Source: JAGWRI01 sp035700805 (GTDB lineage Bacteria; Gemmatimonadota; Gemmatimonadetes; Gemmatimonadales; Gemmatimonadaceae). From it: a stretch of 64,000 nucleotides of DNA. The notes beneath the pieces were generated by a model, which was given only the letters and a program-made list of their open reading frames with translations, had not been told where the DNA came from and made no database searches. Shown piece by piece: positions 1 through 9,337 of this stretch. A program made the position numbers and the translations under genes. The stretch is from NCBI GenBank assembly GCA_035700805.1, contig DASSOG010000032.1, forward strand, positions 87,894-151,893, given 5' to 3'. Position 1 is the stretch's first letter. Each line of letters opens with the position of its first letter.

Positions 1-242
1 CGCGCGAGTTCCACGGCGCGCTCGATGGCCTTGCCGGCCAGGCGTCCCGCGTTGCGGGCGGACTGTCGAGGGGCCCACGAGCCCACGGACTCCTGGACCT
101 CGAGTCCCACGCCGTCGGGGCCGACGAGCACCAGGTCGGCGGCGGCGCGCACCGCGGCGTCGGCCGCCACGGCGGCCACGATCTCGGGCCCGATGCCGCG
201 CGGGTCGCCGAGCGTGACGGCCAGCCGCGGACGGACCGTCAC
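1..242 (-). CDS. pdxA: 4-hydroxythreonine-4-phosphate dehydrogenase, N-terminal part (cut by window edge)
   Basis: Only the first 80 codons are inside the window; the gene runs off the left edge. PdxA oxidises 4-phosphohydroxy-threonine in the DXP-dependent pyridoxal phosphate pathway. The N-terminus carries the family motif LAVTLGDPRGIGPEI at residues 7-21, and near the edge the helix NAGRLAGKAIERAVELA is typical of PdxA. The GTG start at 242 lies 4 nt after the surA stop, so the two genes are probably cotranscribed. The surA-pdxA order matches the well-known enterobacterial surA-pdxA-ksgA arrangement, which supports both names. The family is normally about 330 aa, so roughly three quarters is missing here. 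Confidence 0.85.
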   Translation of the reverse strand, partial: MTVRPRLAVTLGDPRGIGPEIVAAVAADAAVRAAADLVLVGPDGVGLEVQESVGSWAPRQSARNAGRLAGKAIERAVELA

Positions 243-246
243 CGGG

Positions 247-1638
247 TCACGACCCGGCGCCGCGGGCGAAGCTGGGCGGGGCGAGCGCGTCGGGGCGGAT
301 CTCCACGAACGTCGTCTTGCGCAGCCCGTCCAGGTAGTGCCGGATGGCGGCGGTCTGCTCCAGGTTCCGGCGGAGCTGGTTGCGCACGTCGGCCAGGGTG
401 AGCGGGCCGCCCGGCTGGTATGAATCAATGCGCGCCACCACGAACTTGGAGATGCCGGGATACCCCTTATTGGGGATCTTGAATACCACGATGTCGCCGT
501 CGTGGCGCCCGGCAAACGCGTCCTGGTATGGCTGCGGCAGGGAGTCAAAGGGAAACGGCGTGAGCACCGCGGACTCTTCGCGGCTGGCAAAATCGTGGTA
601 CCGGGCGGCCAGCGTGTCGTAGGGCGTGCCGGCCTGCCACATGGCCTTCACGGAATCGGCCAGCGCCCGCGTGCGCGCCAGGTCCGCGGAATCGATGGCC
701 CACCGGACCAGGATGTGCCGCGCCCTGCGCTCGGGGCCATTCACGCGGTCCACGCGCAGGATGTGGAACCCGAACGGGGTCTCGAACACGGGGCTCACCT
801 TGCCCGGGTCCATGGCGAAGAGCACGCGCTCGAAGTTGGGCGTGAGCCCGCCGCCCCGCCGATTCCACCCGATGTCGCCGCCCAGCTCGCGCGACGTGGA
901 GTCGGCCGACTCGCGCTTGGCGATGCGGGCAAAGTCCGCGCCGTTGACGATGGCGGTGCGCAGCGAATCGATGTGGCGGAGCGCCGCCTCCTTCTCCTGC
1001 GGGGACGGCTTGGGATCGATCACGATCTGGCGCCAGGTGAACGTGGCCGGCCGGCGCCCGATGTTCCCGTGGATGGCATCGAAGGCCTGCTGCACCTCGG
1101 CCTCCGAGACGACCACGGGCAGGATCTTGCCGTCGCGCTGGAGCTTGGCCACCACCTGCTGCTGCAATTGCAGGTCGCGGTACTCCTGCATCAGATATTG
1201 CCTATACTCGTCGGGGGTGCCCATGCCGGCCTTGGCCAGCTCGGACCGGTACATGGCCTCGGTGGGAAACGCCGACCGCGTCTGGCTGATCTGGGCGTCC
1301 ACCGCGGGGGCGAGCACCGAGTCGGGGATGGTCAGCTTCTCGTCGGCGGCCTTCTGCAGCAGCAGCTTCTCATCAATGATCCCATTGATGATCGCGAGCT
1401 GGAACTGGGCCCACCCCGCCGAGTCGGTGGGCAGCACGAGCGTGGAATCCGCCTGCCGCTTCTGCTGGATGGCGGTCACGACTTCGGATTCGAGGATGGG
1501 TTCCGCACCCACTACGGCTACCACGCGATCCACGGTATCGGGGCGCGCGGGGATCTGCGCGGCAGCGGGCCGGGCCACCGCGACGGCGGCGAACGCGGCG
1601 AGGACGGCAACAAGACGGACGGCGGACTTGGTCATCAC
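247..1638 (-). CDS. surA: SurA-like periplasmic peptidyl-prolyl isomerase/chaperone
   Basis: Predicted periplasmic chaperone for outer-membrane proteins, 463 aa. A signal peptide covers about residues 1-27 (cleavage near ARPAAAQ). A SurA N-terminal helical domain follows (about 30-190), beginning DRVVAVVGAEPILESEV. The first parvulin (PpiC) domain spans about 198-300 and keeps GGDIGWNRRG and the FETPFGFHILRVD strand. A second, more diverged PpiC-like region starts at RRARHILVRW (about 305) and runs to about 420. The start is ATG at 1638, with a second ATG at 1635. The promoter-like box TATCTT ends 5 nt before it. It sits directly upstream of pdxA, as in Proteobacteria. Family assignment is strong; the specific name rests on architecture and context. 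Confidence 0.85.
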   Translation of the reverse strand: MMTKSAVRLVAVLAAFAAVAVARPAAAQIPARPDTVDRVVAVVGAEPILESEVVTAIQQKRQADSTLVLPTDSAGWAQFQLAIINGIIDEKLLLQKAADEKLTIPDSVLAPAVDAQISQTRSAFPTEAMYRSELAKAGMGTPDEYRQYLMQEYRDLQLQQQVVAKLQRDGKILPVVVSEAEVQQAFDAIHGNIGRRPATFTWRQIVIDPKPSPQEKEAALRHIDSLRTAIVNGADFARIAKRESADSTSRELGGDIGWNRRGGGLTPNFERVLFAMDPGKVSPVFETPFGFHILRVDRVNGPERRARHILVRWAIDSADLARTRALADSVKAMWQAGTPYDTLAARYHDFASREESAVLTPFPFDSLPQPYQDAFAGRHDGDIVVFKIPNKGYPGISKFVVARIDSYQPGGPLTLADVRNQLRRNLEQTAAIRHYLDGLRKTTFVEIRPDALAPPSFARGAGS

Positions 1639-1643
1639 AGGTG

Positions 1644-1649
1644 AAGATA
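1644..1649 (-). promoter_or_regulatory. Candidate -10 box for surA-pdxA
   Basis: TATCTT on the minus strand ends 5 nt before the surA ATG. No good -35 hexamer is visible 16-18 bp upstream. It fits the TAnnTT box found in the same place before other genes here and would give a leaderless or nearly leaderless mRNA. Confidence 0.35.
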
Positions 1650-1698
1650 CCCAACACGCGGCGCCGGGTTCTTTACCGGCGCCGCGCGCGGGGAATGG

Positions 1699-3189
1699 CT
1701 ATCGCTTTGCAGTGCCCGGCTTGGCAGTGCCGGGCTTGCCCGAGGTGCTGGTGGTGCCGGCCGGCGGCGTGTATCCCGGAATCGGGACTTCCGACTTGGG
1801 CATCGAGACGGCGGCGGCCGAGTCGGCGCTGGCGCGGACCTTCTTGGCCAGTTCGGCGGCACGGTCCAGGCCGGCGTCGTTGATCTTCCAGGCGTACTTG
1901 TCTTCGAGCAGCACCTTGAGCGGCGTGGGGATCGGCACCGGCTGCACCTTGCCGGTCATCATCCCGTCGATGAGCGCGTCCACGCGGGCCGCGGCCAGCC
2001 GTTCACGCTCCGACTTGGTCTTCGCGCTGTCGGCCAGCATCGCGGGATCCACACCCAGCGAATTCCAGCTCATGGCCACCGCCTGCTGGAAGCTGCGGTA
2101 GATGCCCTGCAGCTCGTCGGGGCTGAGCTTGAGCCCCATGCTGTCGGCGCGCTGCAGCAGCACTTCGTTGGTGGCCAGGTTCCTGATGAAGTTGTTCAGG
2201 ATAGAGTCGGGAGCGGCCTGCATCTGCTCCGGAATGCGCTGGTTGGGCGGGAACTGCTGCATCCACATAAGGAAACGCGCAACCGTGAGCGAACCGCCGT
2301 TGAAGCTGGCGAGCACTGACTTGTCGTTGCGCCGGCCGGAGGGATCGAGCACCGCGACGCGGGCCACCTTGGCCGCGCCGTCCTTGACCTGGATGTTCGA
2401 CTCGGAGTCGAGCTTGGCCAGGTAGGCGCGTTCCCCGGCGCCGGCGGCAAGCTGCGTGAAGCGGGTGTCGTATTCGGGCTTGGCGTCCGCGTACGTGAGG
2501 CGCTGGATGATGTGGTAGCCGTATTCCGACGCCACCAGCGGGGAGATCTGACCGGGCTTGAGCGCCGCGACGGCGTCGCCGAACTCCGGAACCATCGAGC
2601 CGCGGGCAAAGACGCCCAGGTTTCCGCCCTGCGCCGCCGAGCCGTCGCCACTGTACTTCTTGGCCATCGCGGCAAAGTTGCTGGCGTTCACCTGGGGCAG
2701 CACGGCGGCGGCCCTCCTGCGCACGGAATCCTTCTGCGCGGCCGTGGCGGCCAGCGGGAAGCGGAAGAGGATGTGCCGCGCGGCATAGACGTCGTTGAGC
2801 CCGCTGTCGTAGGTCTGCTCGCTGGGTGGCGTGGGCGACAGGCTGCTGTCGATGTGCGCCTGCATGTGCCGCAGCAACATGCTGGTGGTGTACGACCTGG
2901 TGGCCTCGTCGATCTCCTTCTGGTTCGTGAGCGAATCGCCGTCGGCAGCGGCCGCGCCGAGCAACTGGTAGTCCACCCAGTACTCGGCCACGATGCTGGC
3001 CACGTCGCGCGTGGCCGGGATCTGCGCCGGCGCCTGGCCGATCAGCGTGCCGAGGCGCGTGACGGAGAGTTTCTGGCCGCCGGCAGTCGCCACGTCATCC
3101 ACATGCGCCGTGAAGGCGTCCTTGAGGCCTGCACAACCGAGCACGAGAGTGCAGCCCGCGGCGAGTGCCAACAGCGACCGAGTCTTCAT
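1699..3189 (-). CDS. PpiC-type peptidyl-prolyl isomerase lipoprotein
   Basis: A 496-aa secreted folding factor. The start chosen is ATG 3189, which opens a lipoprotein signal with lipobox LVLGC and lipidated Cys19; the frame stays open further upstream but gives no sensible N-terminus. Residues about 140-245 form a parvulin domain, from YAARHILFRFPL through GGNLGVFARGSMVPEF to SEYGYHIIQRL. The remaining C-terminal half (about 270-450) is helical and resembles the substrate-binding wings of SurA/PpiD/PrsA proteins. The tail is rich in Pro, Gly, Thr and Lys. It lies upstream of surA on the same strand with a 60-bp gap, so two related isomerases stand in tandem. Whether it is anchored in the inner or outer membrane cannot be told here. 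Confidence 0.82.
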   Translation of the reverse strand: MKTRSLLALAAGCTLVLGCAGLKDAFTAHVDDVATAGGQKLSVTRLGTLIGQAPAQIPATRDVASIVAEYWVDYQLLGAAAADGDSLTNQKEIDEATRSYTTSMLLRHMQAHIDSSLSPTPPSEQTYDSGLNDVYAARHILFRFPLAATAAQKDSVRRRAAAVLPQVNASNFAAMAKKYSGDGSAAQGGNLGVFARGSMVPEFGDAVAALKPGQISPLVASEYGYHIIQRLTYADAKPEYDTRFTQLAAGAGERAYLAKLDSESNIQVKDGAAKVARVAVLDPSGRRNDKSVLASFNGGSLTVARFLMWMQQFPPNQRIPEQMQAAPDSILNNFIRNLATNEVLLQRADSMGLKLSPDELQGIYRSFQQAVAMSWNSLGVDPAMLADSAKTKSERERLAAARVDALIDGMMTGKVQPVPIPTPLKVLLEDKYAWKINDAGLDRAAELAKKVRASADSAAAVSMPKSEVPIPGYTPPAGTTSTSGKPGTAKPGTAKR

Positions 3190-3226
3190 CTGATTCAAGC
3201 TCCGGAGAGGATGGGCCCAGGGCCCG

Positions 3227-6200
3227 TCACACCAGGCCGCGAAGCGCGCGCGCGAGCCCATCGAGGATGGAGGCACCGCCCAGGCGGGTGAGCTTGAGCG
3301 AGAGGGGATGCGCGCGGCGGACTTCGGCCTGGAACTGCACTTCGTGGAATGCCGCGGAGAGCCCCTTCATCCGGGGAACCGCGGAGTCGTGAAAGGTAAT
3401 ACGGGCCTCGTTGCCCCGCACCAGGATGCTCTCCACCCCCAGCGCGCCGCCGGCCAGCCGCAGTTCGGCCAGCGCGAGGGTGGCTTCCGCCGGGGGTGGA
3501 AGGGGACCAAAGCGGTCCCGCAGCTCGGCCCGCAGCGCCTCCAGGTCGCGCGCGTCGGTCACCCGCGAAATCCGCCGGTACACGTCCAGCTTCACGTCCT
3601 GGGACCCGATGTACTCGTCCGGCAGGTGGTGCGGGATGTCCATGTTCACCTCGGCGGGCACCAGCCGGGGCGCGGCGTCGCCCGCCACCACGTTGCGCAC
3701 CGTCTCGTCCAGGAGGCGCAGGTACAGGTCAAAGCCCACCGTCTGCACGAAGCCGGACTGCTCGGGCCCCAGCAGGTTGCCTGCGCCGCGCATCTCCATG
3801 TCGCGGAGGGCAATCCGGTAGCCGGCGCCGAGTTCGGTGTGGTGCTCCAGCACGCGCAGGCGCCGCTCCGCCTCCAGGTCCATCGCGTCGGGCACCAGCA
3901 GGTAGCAGTAGGCGCGGCGGTGCGAGCGGCCCACGCGCCCGCGAAGCTGGTAGAGCTGCGCCAGGCCGAACTGGTCCGCGCGATTCACGAACATGGTGTT
4001 GGCGTTGGGCACGTCCAGCCCGCTCTCCACGATCATGGTGGACACCAGCACATCCACCTGGCCGCTCACGAACTGGTGCATCACGGTTTCCAGTGCGTGT
4101 TCGTGCATCTGGCCGTGGGCCACCGCCAGTCGGGCGCGCGGCACGGCGCGCTGCACGTGGTCCGCGATGCCCACGATGGTCTCGATGCGGTTGTGGACCA
4201 GGAACACCTGGCCGCCGCGGTCAATCTCGCGCGCGATCGCCTCCTGGATGAGTCCGTCGTCCCACGGTTCGAGCGACGTGAGCACCGGGGAGCGGTCGCG
4301 CGGCGGCGTCTGCATGAGCGTCATGTCGCGCAGGCCCGCCAGCGACATGTGCAGCGTGCGGGGAATGGGCGTGGCGGTGAGCGTGAGGACGTCCGTCTCC
4401 AGCCGGAGCTGCTTGAGGCGTTCCTTGTGCTTCACGCCAAAGCGGTGTTCCTCGTCAATCACCAGCAGGCCCAGCTCCTTGAACTTCACGTCGGGGCTGA
4501 GCAGGCGGTGCGTGCCGATGACGATGTCCACCTTGTGGGCGGCGATGTCCGCGACGATGGCGTGCTGCTGCCGGGCGTTCTGGAAGCGACTGAGCACCTC
4601 GACGCGCACCGGAAAGTCGGCGAGGCGCTCGGTGAAGGTGCGGTAGTGCTGGTCCGCCAGGATGGTGGTGGGCACCAGCACCGCCACCTGCCGCCCCGAC
4701 TGCACCGCCTTGAAGGCGGCGCGCACCGCTATCTCGGTCTTGCCATAGCCCACGTCGCCCACCAGCAGGCGATCCATGGGGCGCGTGCTCTCCATGTCGT
4801 GCTTGACGGCCAGCGTGGCGGTGCGCTGGTCGGGGGTGTCCTCGAACAGGAAGGAGCTCTCCAGTTGCTTCTGCCAGGGGGTGTCGGGCACGTGGGGCGG
4901 GCGCGTGGCAATCTTGCGGCGCGCGTACAGGTCCAGCAGCTCCACCGTCATCTCGCGGATGGCGGCGCGCGTCTTGTCGCGCTGCTGCGCCCACCGCTTG
5001 CCGCCCAGCTTGTGCAGCCGCGGCGGCGGCGCTGCTTCAGAGATGTCTGATGCCGACCGGTAGCGTTCGAGCTGGTCCAGCCGGTAGAGGGGCACGTTCA
5101 GGCGGTCGCCGCCCTCGTACTCCACCACCGCCACCTCGAGCGTGCTCTGCCCCACCACCATGGTTTCCATGCCGCGGTAGATGCCCACGCCGTGTTCCAG
5201 GTGCACCACGAAGTCGCCGGCGCGCAGCTCGGCGCTGTCCAGCGGCACGCCGCTGGCGTACCGCCGCTTGCGCCGGATGCGCCGCTCCCGGCGGAACACC
5301 TCGTGATCCGTGAGCACCCGGAGGCCGCGGAAGTCGCCCGCGGGGGGCACCACAAATCCACCCTGGAGCACGCCCACCACCAGCGAGGCCAGCAGGGCGG
5401 CCCGGCCGTCATCGGACAGCAGTTCCTCCAGCCGCTCGGCCTGCCCCCGGTTGTCGCACAGCACCACCGTGGGCATGCCATCACCCACGATGCGCCGGAG
5501 CGACTTGATGTCGCGGTCCACGGCCTCGGGCGCGTGCACCGTGAAGGCCACGTCGGCCGCGCCGCCCGCGGGCACCAGCCGCAGCGCCGCGAACCGCCCG
5601 AGCGCCGCCACCACGCGATCAGGTTCGTCAAAGAGGTCGTCGCGCGGCGCGGGATCCTCGCCCCGCCGGCGCGCCGCGTTGATGTGCTGCTGCGCCTCGT
5701 CCCACGTGCGCGCCAGCTCGGGCTCGATCTGCGTGCCCACCGGCTCCAGCAGGACGGTGTCGGGCGGCAGGAGGCTGAGCAGCGTGGTGCGTTCGGATGT
5801 TGACGATTCACTGATGGGCGGCGCGTCCACGGGAAGCACCAGCACGCGGTCCACGTCGCGCGTGGACCGCTGCGTGCCCAGGTCGAACTGGCGCAGTTCC
5901 ACCACCTCGTCGCCCCAGAACTCCGCGCGCACCGCGTCGGCCATGCCAAAGCCGTACACGTCCACGATGCCGCCGCGCACGCTGAACTGCGCCACGTCCT
6001 CCACCATGGGCACGCGCTCGAACCCCATGGCCTCCAGCCGCTCCACCAGGCCCGACAGTCGTATGAGTTGTCCCTTATGGAGCTCCAGGCGCAGCGTGTG
6101 GAGCGCGGACGGGACGCGCGTGCGTTCGAGCACGGCGCGCGCCGTGGTGAGCAGCACCCGCAGGGACCCGCGCGAGACGCGCTCCATGGTCTCCACGCGC

Positions 6201-6508
6201 TCGCCCGCCACTTCCAGGTGCGGCTCCACCTCGCCCAGCCCTTCGCGCGGCGGATAGAACGCCACCACGTCCGCGGGCAGCAGCGCCTGCACGTCGGCCA
6301 GCCAGCGCTCCGCCTCGGGCACGCTGCCCGCCACCACCGTGAAGAACCGGCTGGGCAGCCGCCGCACCAGCGCGGCCAGCAGCACGGCGTCGCTGGAGCC
6401 GTGCAGCCCGGTCACGCGCAGCGCGCTCCCGGGCGCGGGCAGCGCCTGAATGAGCTCGGCCAGGGCCGGCTGCTGCTCCAGCGCGTCCACCAGAAGTTCC
6501 AGCGCCAT
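3227..6508 (-). CDS. mfd: Transcription-repair coupling factor Mfd
   Basis: A 1093-aa DNA translocase that removes stalled RNA polymerase at lesions and recruits UvrA. The N-terminal third is the UvrB-like module. The RNA-polymerase-interacting CarD-like domain lies about 423-486 (ELRAGDFVVHLEHGVGIYRG). Helicase motifs follow: Walker A GDVGYGKTEIAVRA near 583-596, the DEEH box in DEEHRFGVKHKE near 683, and LRGRVGRSHRRAYCYLL further on. A C-terminal TRCF domain ends the protein. The start is ATG 6508, sharing one base with the stop of the upstream BatA-like gene (TGATG); longer upstream reading is only overlap with that gene. The length is slightly below the usual ~1150 aa, but all domains are present. 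Confidence 0.95.
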   Translation of the reverse strand: MALELLVDALEQQPALAELIQALPAPGSALRVTGLHGSSDAVLLAALVRRLPSRFFTVVAGSVPEAERWLADVQALLPADVVAFYPPREGLGEVEPHLEVAGERVETMERVSRGSLRVLLTTARAVLERTRVPSALHTLRLELHKGQLIRLSGLVERLEAMGFERVPMVEDVAQFSVRGGIVDVYGFGMADAVRAEFWGDEVVELRQFDLGTQRSTRDVDRVLVLPVDAPPISESSTSERTTLLSLLPPDTVLLEPVGTQIEPELARTWDEAQQHINAARRRGEDPAPRDDLFDEPDRVVAALGRFAALRLVPAGGAADVAFTVHAPEAVDRDIKSLRRIVGDGMPTVVLCDNRGQAERLEELLSDDGRAALLASLVVGVLQGGFVVPPAGDFRGLRVLTDHEVFRRERRIRRKRRYASGVPLDSAELRAGDFVVHLEHGVGIYRGMETMVVGQSTLEVAVVEYEGGDRLNVPLYRLDQLERYRSASDISEAAPPPRLHKLGGKRWAQQRDKTRAAIREMTVELLDLYARRKIATRPPHVPDTPWQKQLESSFLFEDTPDQRTATLAVKHDMESTRPMDRLLVGDVGYGKTEIAVRAAFKAVQSGRQVAVLVPTTILADQHYRTFTERLADFPVRVEVLSRFQNARQQHAIVADIAAHKVDIVIGTHRLLSPDVKFKELGLLVIDEEHRFGVKHKERLKQLRLETDVLTLTATPIPRTLHMSLAGLRDMTLMQTPPRDRSPVLTSLEPWDDGLIQEAIAREIDRGGQVFLVHNRIETIVGIADHVQRAVPRARLAVAHGQMHEHALETVMHQFVSGQVDVLVSTMIVESGLDVPNANTMFVNRADQFGLAQLYQLRGRVGRSHRRAYCYLLVPDAMDLEAERRLRVLEHHTELGAGYRIALRDMEMRGAGNLLGPEQSGFVQTVGFDLYLRLLDETVRNVVAGDAAPRLVPAEVNMDIPHHLPDEYIGSQDVKLDVYRRISRVTDARDLEALRAELRDRFGPLPPPAEATLALAELRLAGGALGVESILVRGNEARITFHDSAVPRMKGLSAAFHEVQFQAEVRRAHPLSLKLTRLGGASILDGLARALRGLV

Positions 6509-8343
6509 CAGCTCCGCGCCTCCCGCCGAGTGCCGCGCGATGTCAGGACGCCCTCGATCACCAGCACCGCCAGGAGCGCCACGAGCAGTGGCACCAGCAG
6601 TGATCCGCGCGTGGAACCGGCAAAGACGGCGGATTCCCACTGCGAGTCGTCGTCCACCACGCGCGCCCGCGCGCCCAGCAGGCGCGCAAAGTCCGCGCGG
6701 CTCCACCGCGCGAGCGCCGACTCCCGCGCCCGCGCATTCACCACCAGCGCTCCCACGCGCGCGCCGCCGCGGGTAAAGAACCAGGTGCCGGTGCGCCCGG
6801 GCGCCGTGAACTCCGCGCCGGCGTCCCCCGCCGCGGGCAGCTCTTCCTGCGAGCTCGCCGAGTCCACTGCCGCACCGGCCAGTCCGTCGGCCCACTCCGG
6901 CCACGTCAGCCGCTGGCCGGGCCACGCTGGAATGGCGCGGCCGGCGGAACCCGACAGGCGATCACTCAGCAACCCGGCCAGCCATGGGACAAACGCCGCC
7001 GACACCGGCAGACTCGTGGCCGCGGGATCCAGCGGCGAGGCCACGAGCACGTAGCCCGCGCCGGCCACGATCCACGGCTCCACTCCCGTGCGGGCGAGCG
7101 TGTCCGAGGGCGCCGCGCCAGTGGCGCGCAGCGAGTAGCGCAACGTCACGCCCGCGGAGCCCAGGCCCGCGCCGTCCACCGTCACCGCCCCGCGCCGCGC
7201 CTGACCGAACTGCCACGGCACGCCGGCGCGCGCAAGCGCGCGATTGGCCGCGCCCATCCGCACGGGATCCGACGGCGCGACAATGAGCGCCGGCAGCGCG
7301 GCGAGTTCATCGGCGGCCACCACGTGCACAGCGGCGCCAGTGGCCACGCGTCCGTCGGCGCGCAGCACGTCCAGCGCGCTCGCCACGAACGGACCGGCGC
7401 CGGGGGTCACCTGCACCTGCGGCGGCGGCCCCACCCACGCGGCAAAGTGGCGCACGTTGTCGCCCGGCAGTTCGTCGGGGTCCAGCTCCACGGTGCCGGC
7501 CAGCCAGCCGCGCGCTCGCGGCGCGGCGCGCACCTGTATGGAAGCGCCCGGCGCCGCGGCTCCGCGCGCCAGCGTGCGCCCGTCGAGCGCAATGCGATAC
7601 GCCGCGGAATCGGGCGACTGCACCTGCGCCGAGACCATGCCACTCGGCGTCCAGCGCGCGGGCGCGACCGTGACCGCGATGACGGCGCGATTGGCGGGCA
7701 CCGCGGAGTCCGGAATCCACGCGACCACTGACACGGAATCGGTGTGCAGGGCCGAGCGCCAGGTGGTCTGCTGCCCGTCGGTGACGAGCGCCACCTGCCG
7801 CGCCGGAAGTCCCGCGGCGCGCACCAGGGCCGTGGCGCGCGCCACCGCCGCCTCGGGATCGCCCGCGCCGCCCAGCGACGACACCTGCTGCACGGCATCG
7901 CGCAGCGTGGCGGCATCGCCGGAGCGCACCACCCCGTCGGCCGTCACCAGCCAGAGCCGGTCCGTGCGCTGCGCCGCGGCAAATGCGCGATCCGCCAGCG
8001 CGTCCAGCCGCGTGCTCAGCGGATGCCCGCGCTCCACCACCGTGGTGCTGAGCGAATTGTCCAGCACCACCGCCAGCGCGGTGGGCCCGTGTCCGCCGCC
8101 AAAGAAGCGCGCCACGGGGTGCGCGGCCGCCAGCGCAATGAGCACCACCGCGGCCACGCGCAGCGCCATGAGCGCCAGGTTTCGCAGGCGCAGGGTGCGG
8201 CTGTGCTCCTGCTCGGCGCGCGCCAGGTAGCGCACCGCGGGAAATTCCACGCGCGTGCCAATGCGCCGGCGCAGCAGGTGCAGGAGCAGCGGCACCGCCG
8301 CCGCTGCCGCCACCAGCAGCATCCAGGGGGCGAGGAGGCTCAC
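6508..8343 (-). CDS. BatA-like membrane protein with vWA-like domain
   Basis: 611 aa. It starts at GTG 8343, which overlaps the DUF58 stop by 4 nt (GTGA); the N-terminus (SLLAPWMLLVAAAAAVPLLL, then HLLRRR) is the hallmark membrane segment of the aerotolerance BatA/BatB N-terminal family. A vWA-like region around residues 95-205 has the sequence VVLDNSLST, a MIDAS-type DxSxS motif. The middle is unannotated extracytoplasmic sequence rich in Ala, Pro and Arg. One C-terminal membrane helix (about 585-603, LLVPLLVALLAVLVIEGVL) is followed by a basic tail. Such proteins usually occur with DUF58 and MoxR-ATPase genes; DUF58 is adjacent, MoxR is not. Molecular function is unknown, with envelope stress or protein assembly the usual inference. 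Confidence 0.75.
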   Translation of the reverse strand: MSLLAPWMLLVAAAAAVPLLLHLLRRRIGTRVEFPAVRYLARAEQEHSRTLRLRNLALMALRVAAVVLIALAAAHPVARFFGGGHGPTALAVVLDNSLSTTVVERGHPLSTRLDALADRAFAAAQRTDRLWLVTADGVVRSGDAATLRDAVQQVSSLGGAGDPEAAVARATALVRAAGLPARQVALVTDGQQTTWRSALHTDSVSVVAWIPDSAVPANRAVIAVTVAPARWTPSGMVSAQVQSPDSAAYRIALDGRTLARGAAAPGASIQVRAAPRARGWLAGTVELDPDELPGDNVRHFAAWVGPPPQVQVTPGAGPFVASALDVLRADGRVATGAAVHVVAADELAALPALIVAPSDPVRMGAANRALARAGVPWQFGQARRGAVTVDGAGLGSAGVTLRYSLRATGAAPSDTLARTGVEPWIVAGAGYVLVASPLDPAATSLPVSAAFVPWLAGLLSDRLSGSAGRAIPAWPGQRLTWPEWADGLAGAAVDSASSQEELPAAGDAGAEFTAPGRTGTWFFTRGGARVGALVVNARARESALARWSRADFARLLGARARVVDDDSQWESAVFAGSTRGSLLVPLLVALLAVLVIEGVLTSRGTRREARS

Positions 8344-9281
8344 GGCAGGCGCTGGCGCGCCGCGAACGCCCGGCGAAGCGGCACGCCAAAGGGCGCGTCG
8401 GTGAGCACCAGTTGATACCCGACGCCGGCCGCGGCCAGGCGGGTGCGCCATTCGTCCACGACTTCGGCCACCGTGCGTCGGTACGCGGCGCCCACGTCCG
8501 CGAGCGTGGCCGGCACCTCCACGCCCGACTCGGGATCGGTGAACAGCATCTCCCCCTGCACCGGCAGGTCGCGCTCATCGGGGTCCATCACGTGCAGCAC
8601 CGTCACGTCGTGGCCGGCGGCGCGCAGGCCGCGCAGGGCGCGGACCACGTGGTCGGCGTCCATGAGCAGGTCGGAGATGAGCACCACCATGCCCCGTCGC
8701 TCCAGCAGTCGCGCGGCCTGTTCCAGCGCCGCCGGCGCGCTGGACGCGCGTCCCGAGCCAGGTTCGTCCAGCGCCGCGATGAGGCGGCGCCACTGCGCCT
8801 GGCGGGCGCGCGGGGGCAGCGCGCTGCGCACGGATTCGTCAAAGCGGACCAGTCCCACGGCATCGCGCTGGCGCAGCAGCACCAGCGCCAGGGCGGCGGT
8901 GAGCACTTCGGCGTACGCCAGCTTGGTCAGGCGCGCGGCGGGGGCGGTGCGCCCGGCGGTGCCGAGCACCGCGCCGCTCCAGGCCATGGAACGGCTGACG
9001 TCGAGCACCAGCGTGGCCCGGAGGTTGGTTTCCTCCTCGAACTGCTTGATCACCAGCCGGTCGTTGCGGGCGGCAATCTTCCAGTCCACGTAGCGCAGGT
9101 CGTCGCCGGGCAGGTACGGGCGGAACTCGGCGAACTCCACCGAGAAGCCCTTGCGCGGCGAGCGATGGAGGCCGGACATGAAGCCATCGACGATCCAGCG
9201 CGCAATAATTTCCACGCGGCCCAGTGCTGCGAGCTGCACGGGGTCGAGCAAATCGGCGCGCGGAGCGCGTTTGATGTCCAT
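8340..9281 (-). CDS. DUF58 domain protein
   Basis: 313 aa. The start is ATG 9281 (MDIKRAPRADLL), supported by a promoter directly upstream. The DUF58 core is unmistakable at residues about 45-85: GFSVEFAEFRPYLPGDDLRY followed by VDWKIAARNDRLVIKQFEEE. It is followed by a vWA-like fold with LVLDVSRSMAW, a DxSxS metal site. No signal peptide or membrane helix is visible, so it is probably cytoplasmic or membrane-associated through partners. It is the first gene of a DUF58-BatA-mfd transcription unit, overlapping the BatA-like gene by 4 nt. DUF58 proteins usually pair with MoxR ATPases, but upstream here is the divergent lepA promoter. Biochemical role unknown. Confidence 0.85.
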   Translation of the reverse strand: MDIKRAPRADLLDPVQLAALGRVEIIARWIVDGFMSGLHRSPRKGFSVEFAEFRPYLPGDDLRYVDWKIAARNDRLVIKQFEEETNLRATLVLDVSRSMAWSGAVLGTAGRTAPAARLTKLAYAEVLTAALALVLLRQRDAVGLVRFDESVRSALPPRARQAQWRRLIAALDEPGSGRASSAPAALEQAARLLERRGMVVLISDLLMDADHVVRALRGLRAAGHDVTVLHVMDPDERDLPVQGEMLFTDPESGVEVPATLADVGAAYRRTVAEVVDEWRTRLAAAGVGYQLVLTDAPFGVPLRRAFAARQRLP

Positions 9282-9291
9282 CGGGCCGCGA

Positions 9292-9320
9292 AAGCTAGGC
9301 CCCGCCTCAGGGACGGTCAA
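9292..9320 (-). promoter_or_regulatory. Promoter for the DUF58-BatA-mfd unit
   Basis: On the minus strand TTGACC (9320-9315), a 17-bp spacer, then TAGCTT (9297-9292). The expected start of transcription lies about 4 nt before the ATG at 9281, so the mRNA would have almost no leader. It is divergent from, and closely spaced with, the lepA promoter. Confidence 0.65.
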
Positions 9321-9337
9321 TCGCACGGGCGCGGCGC

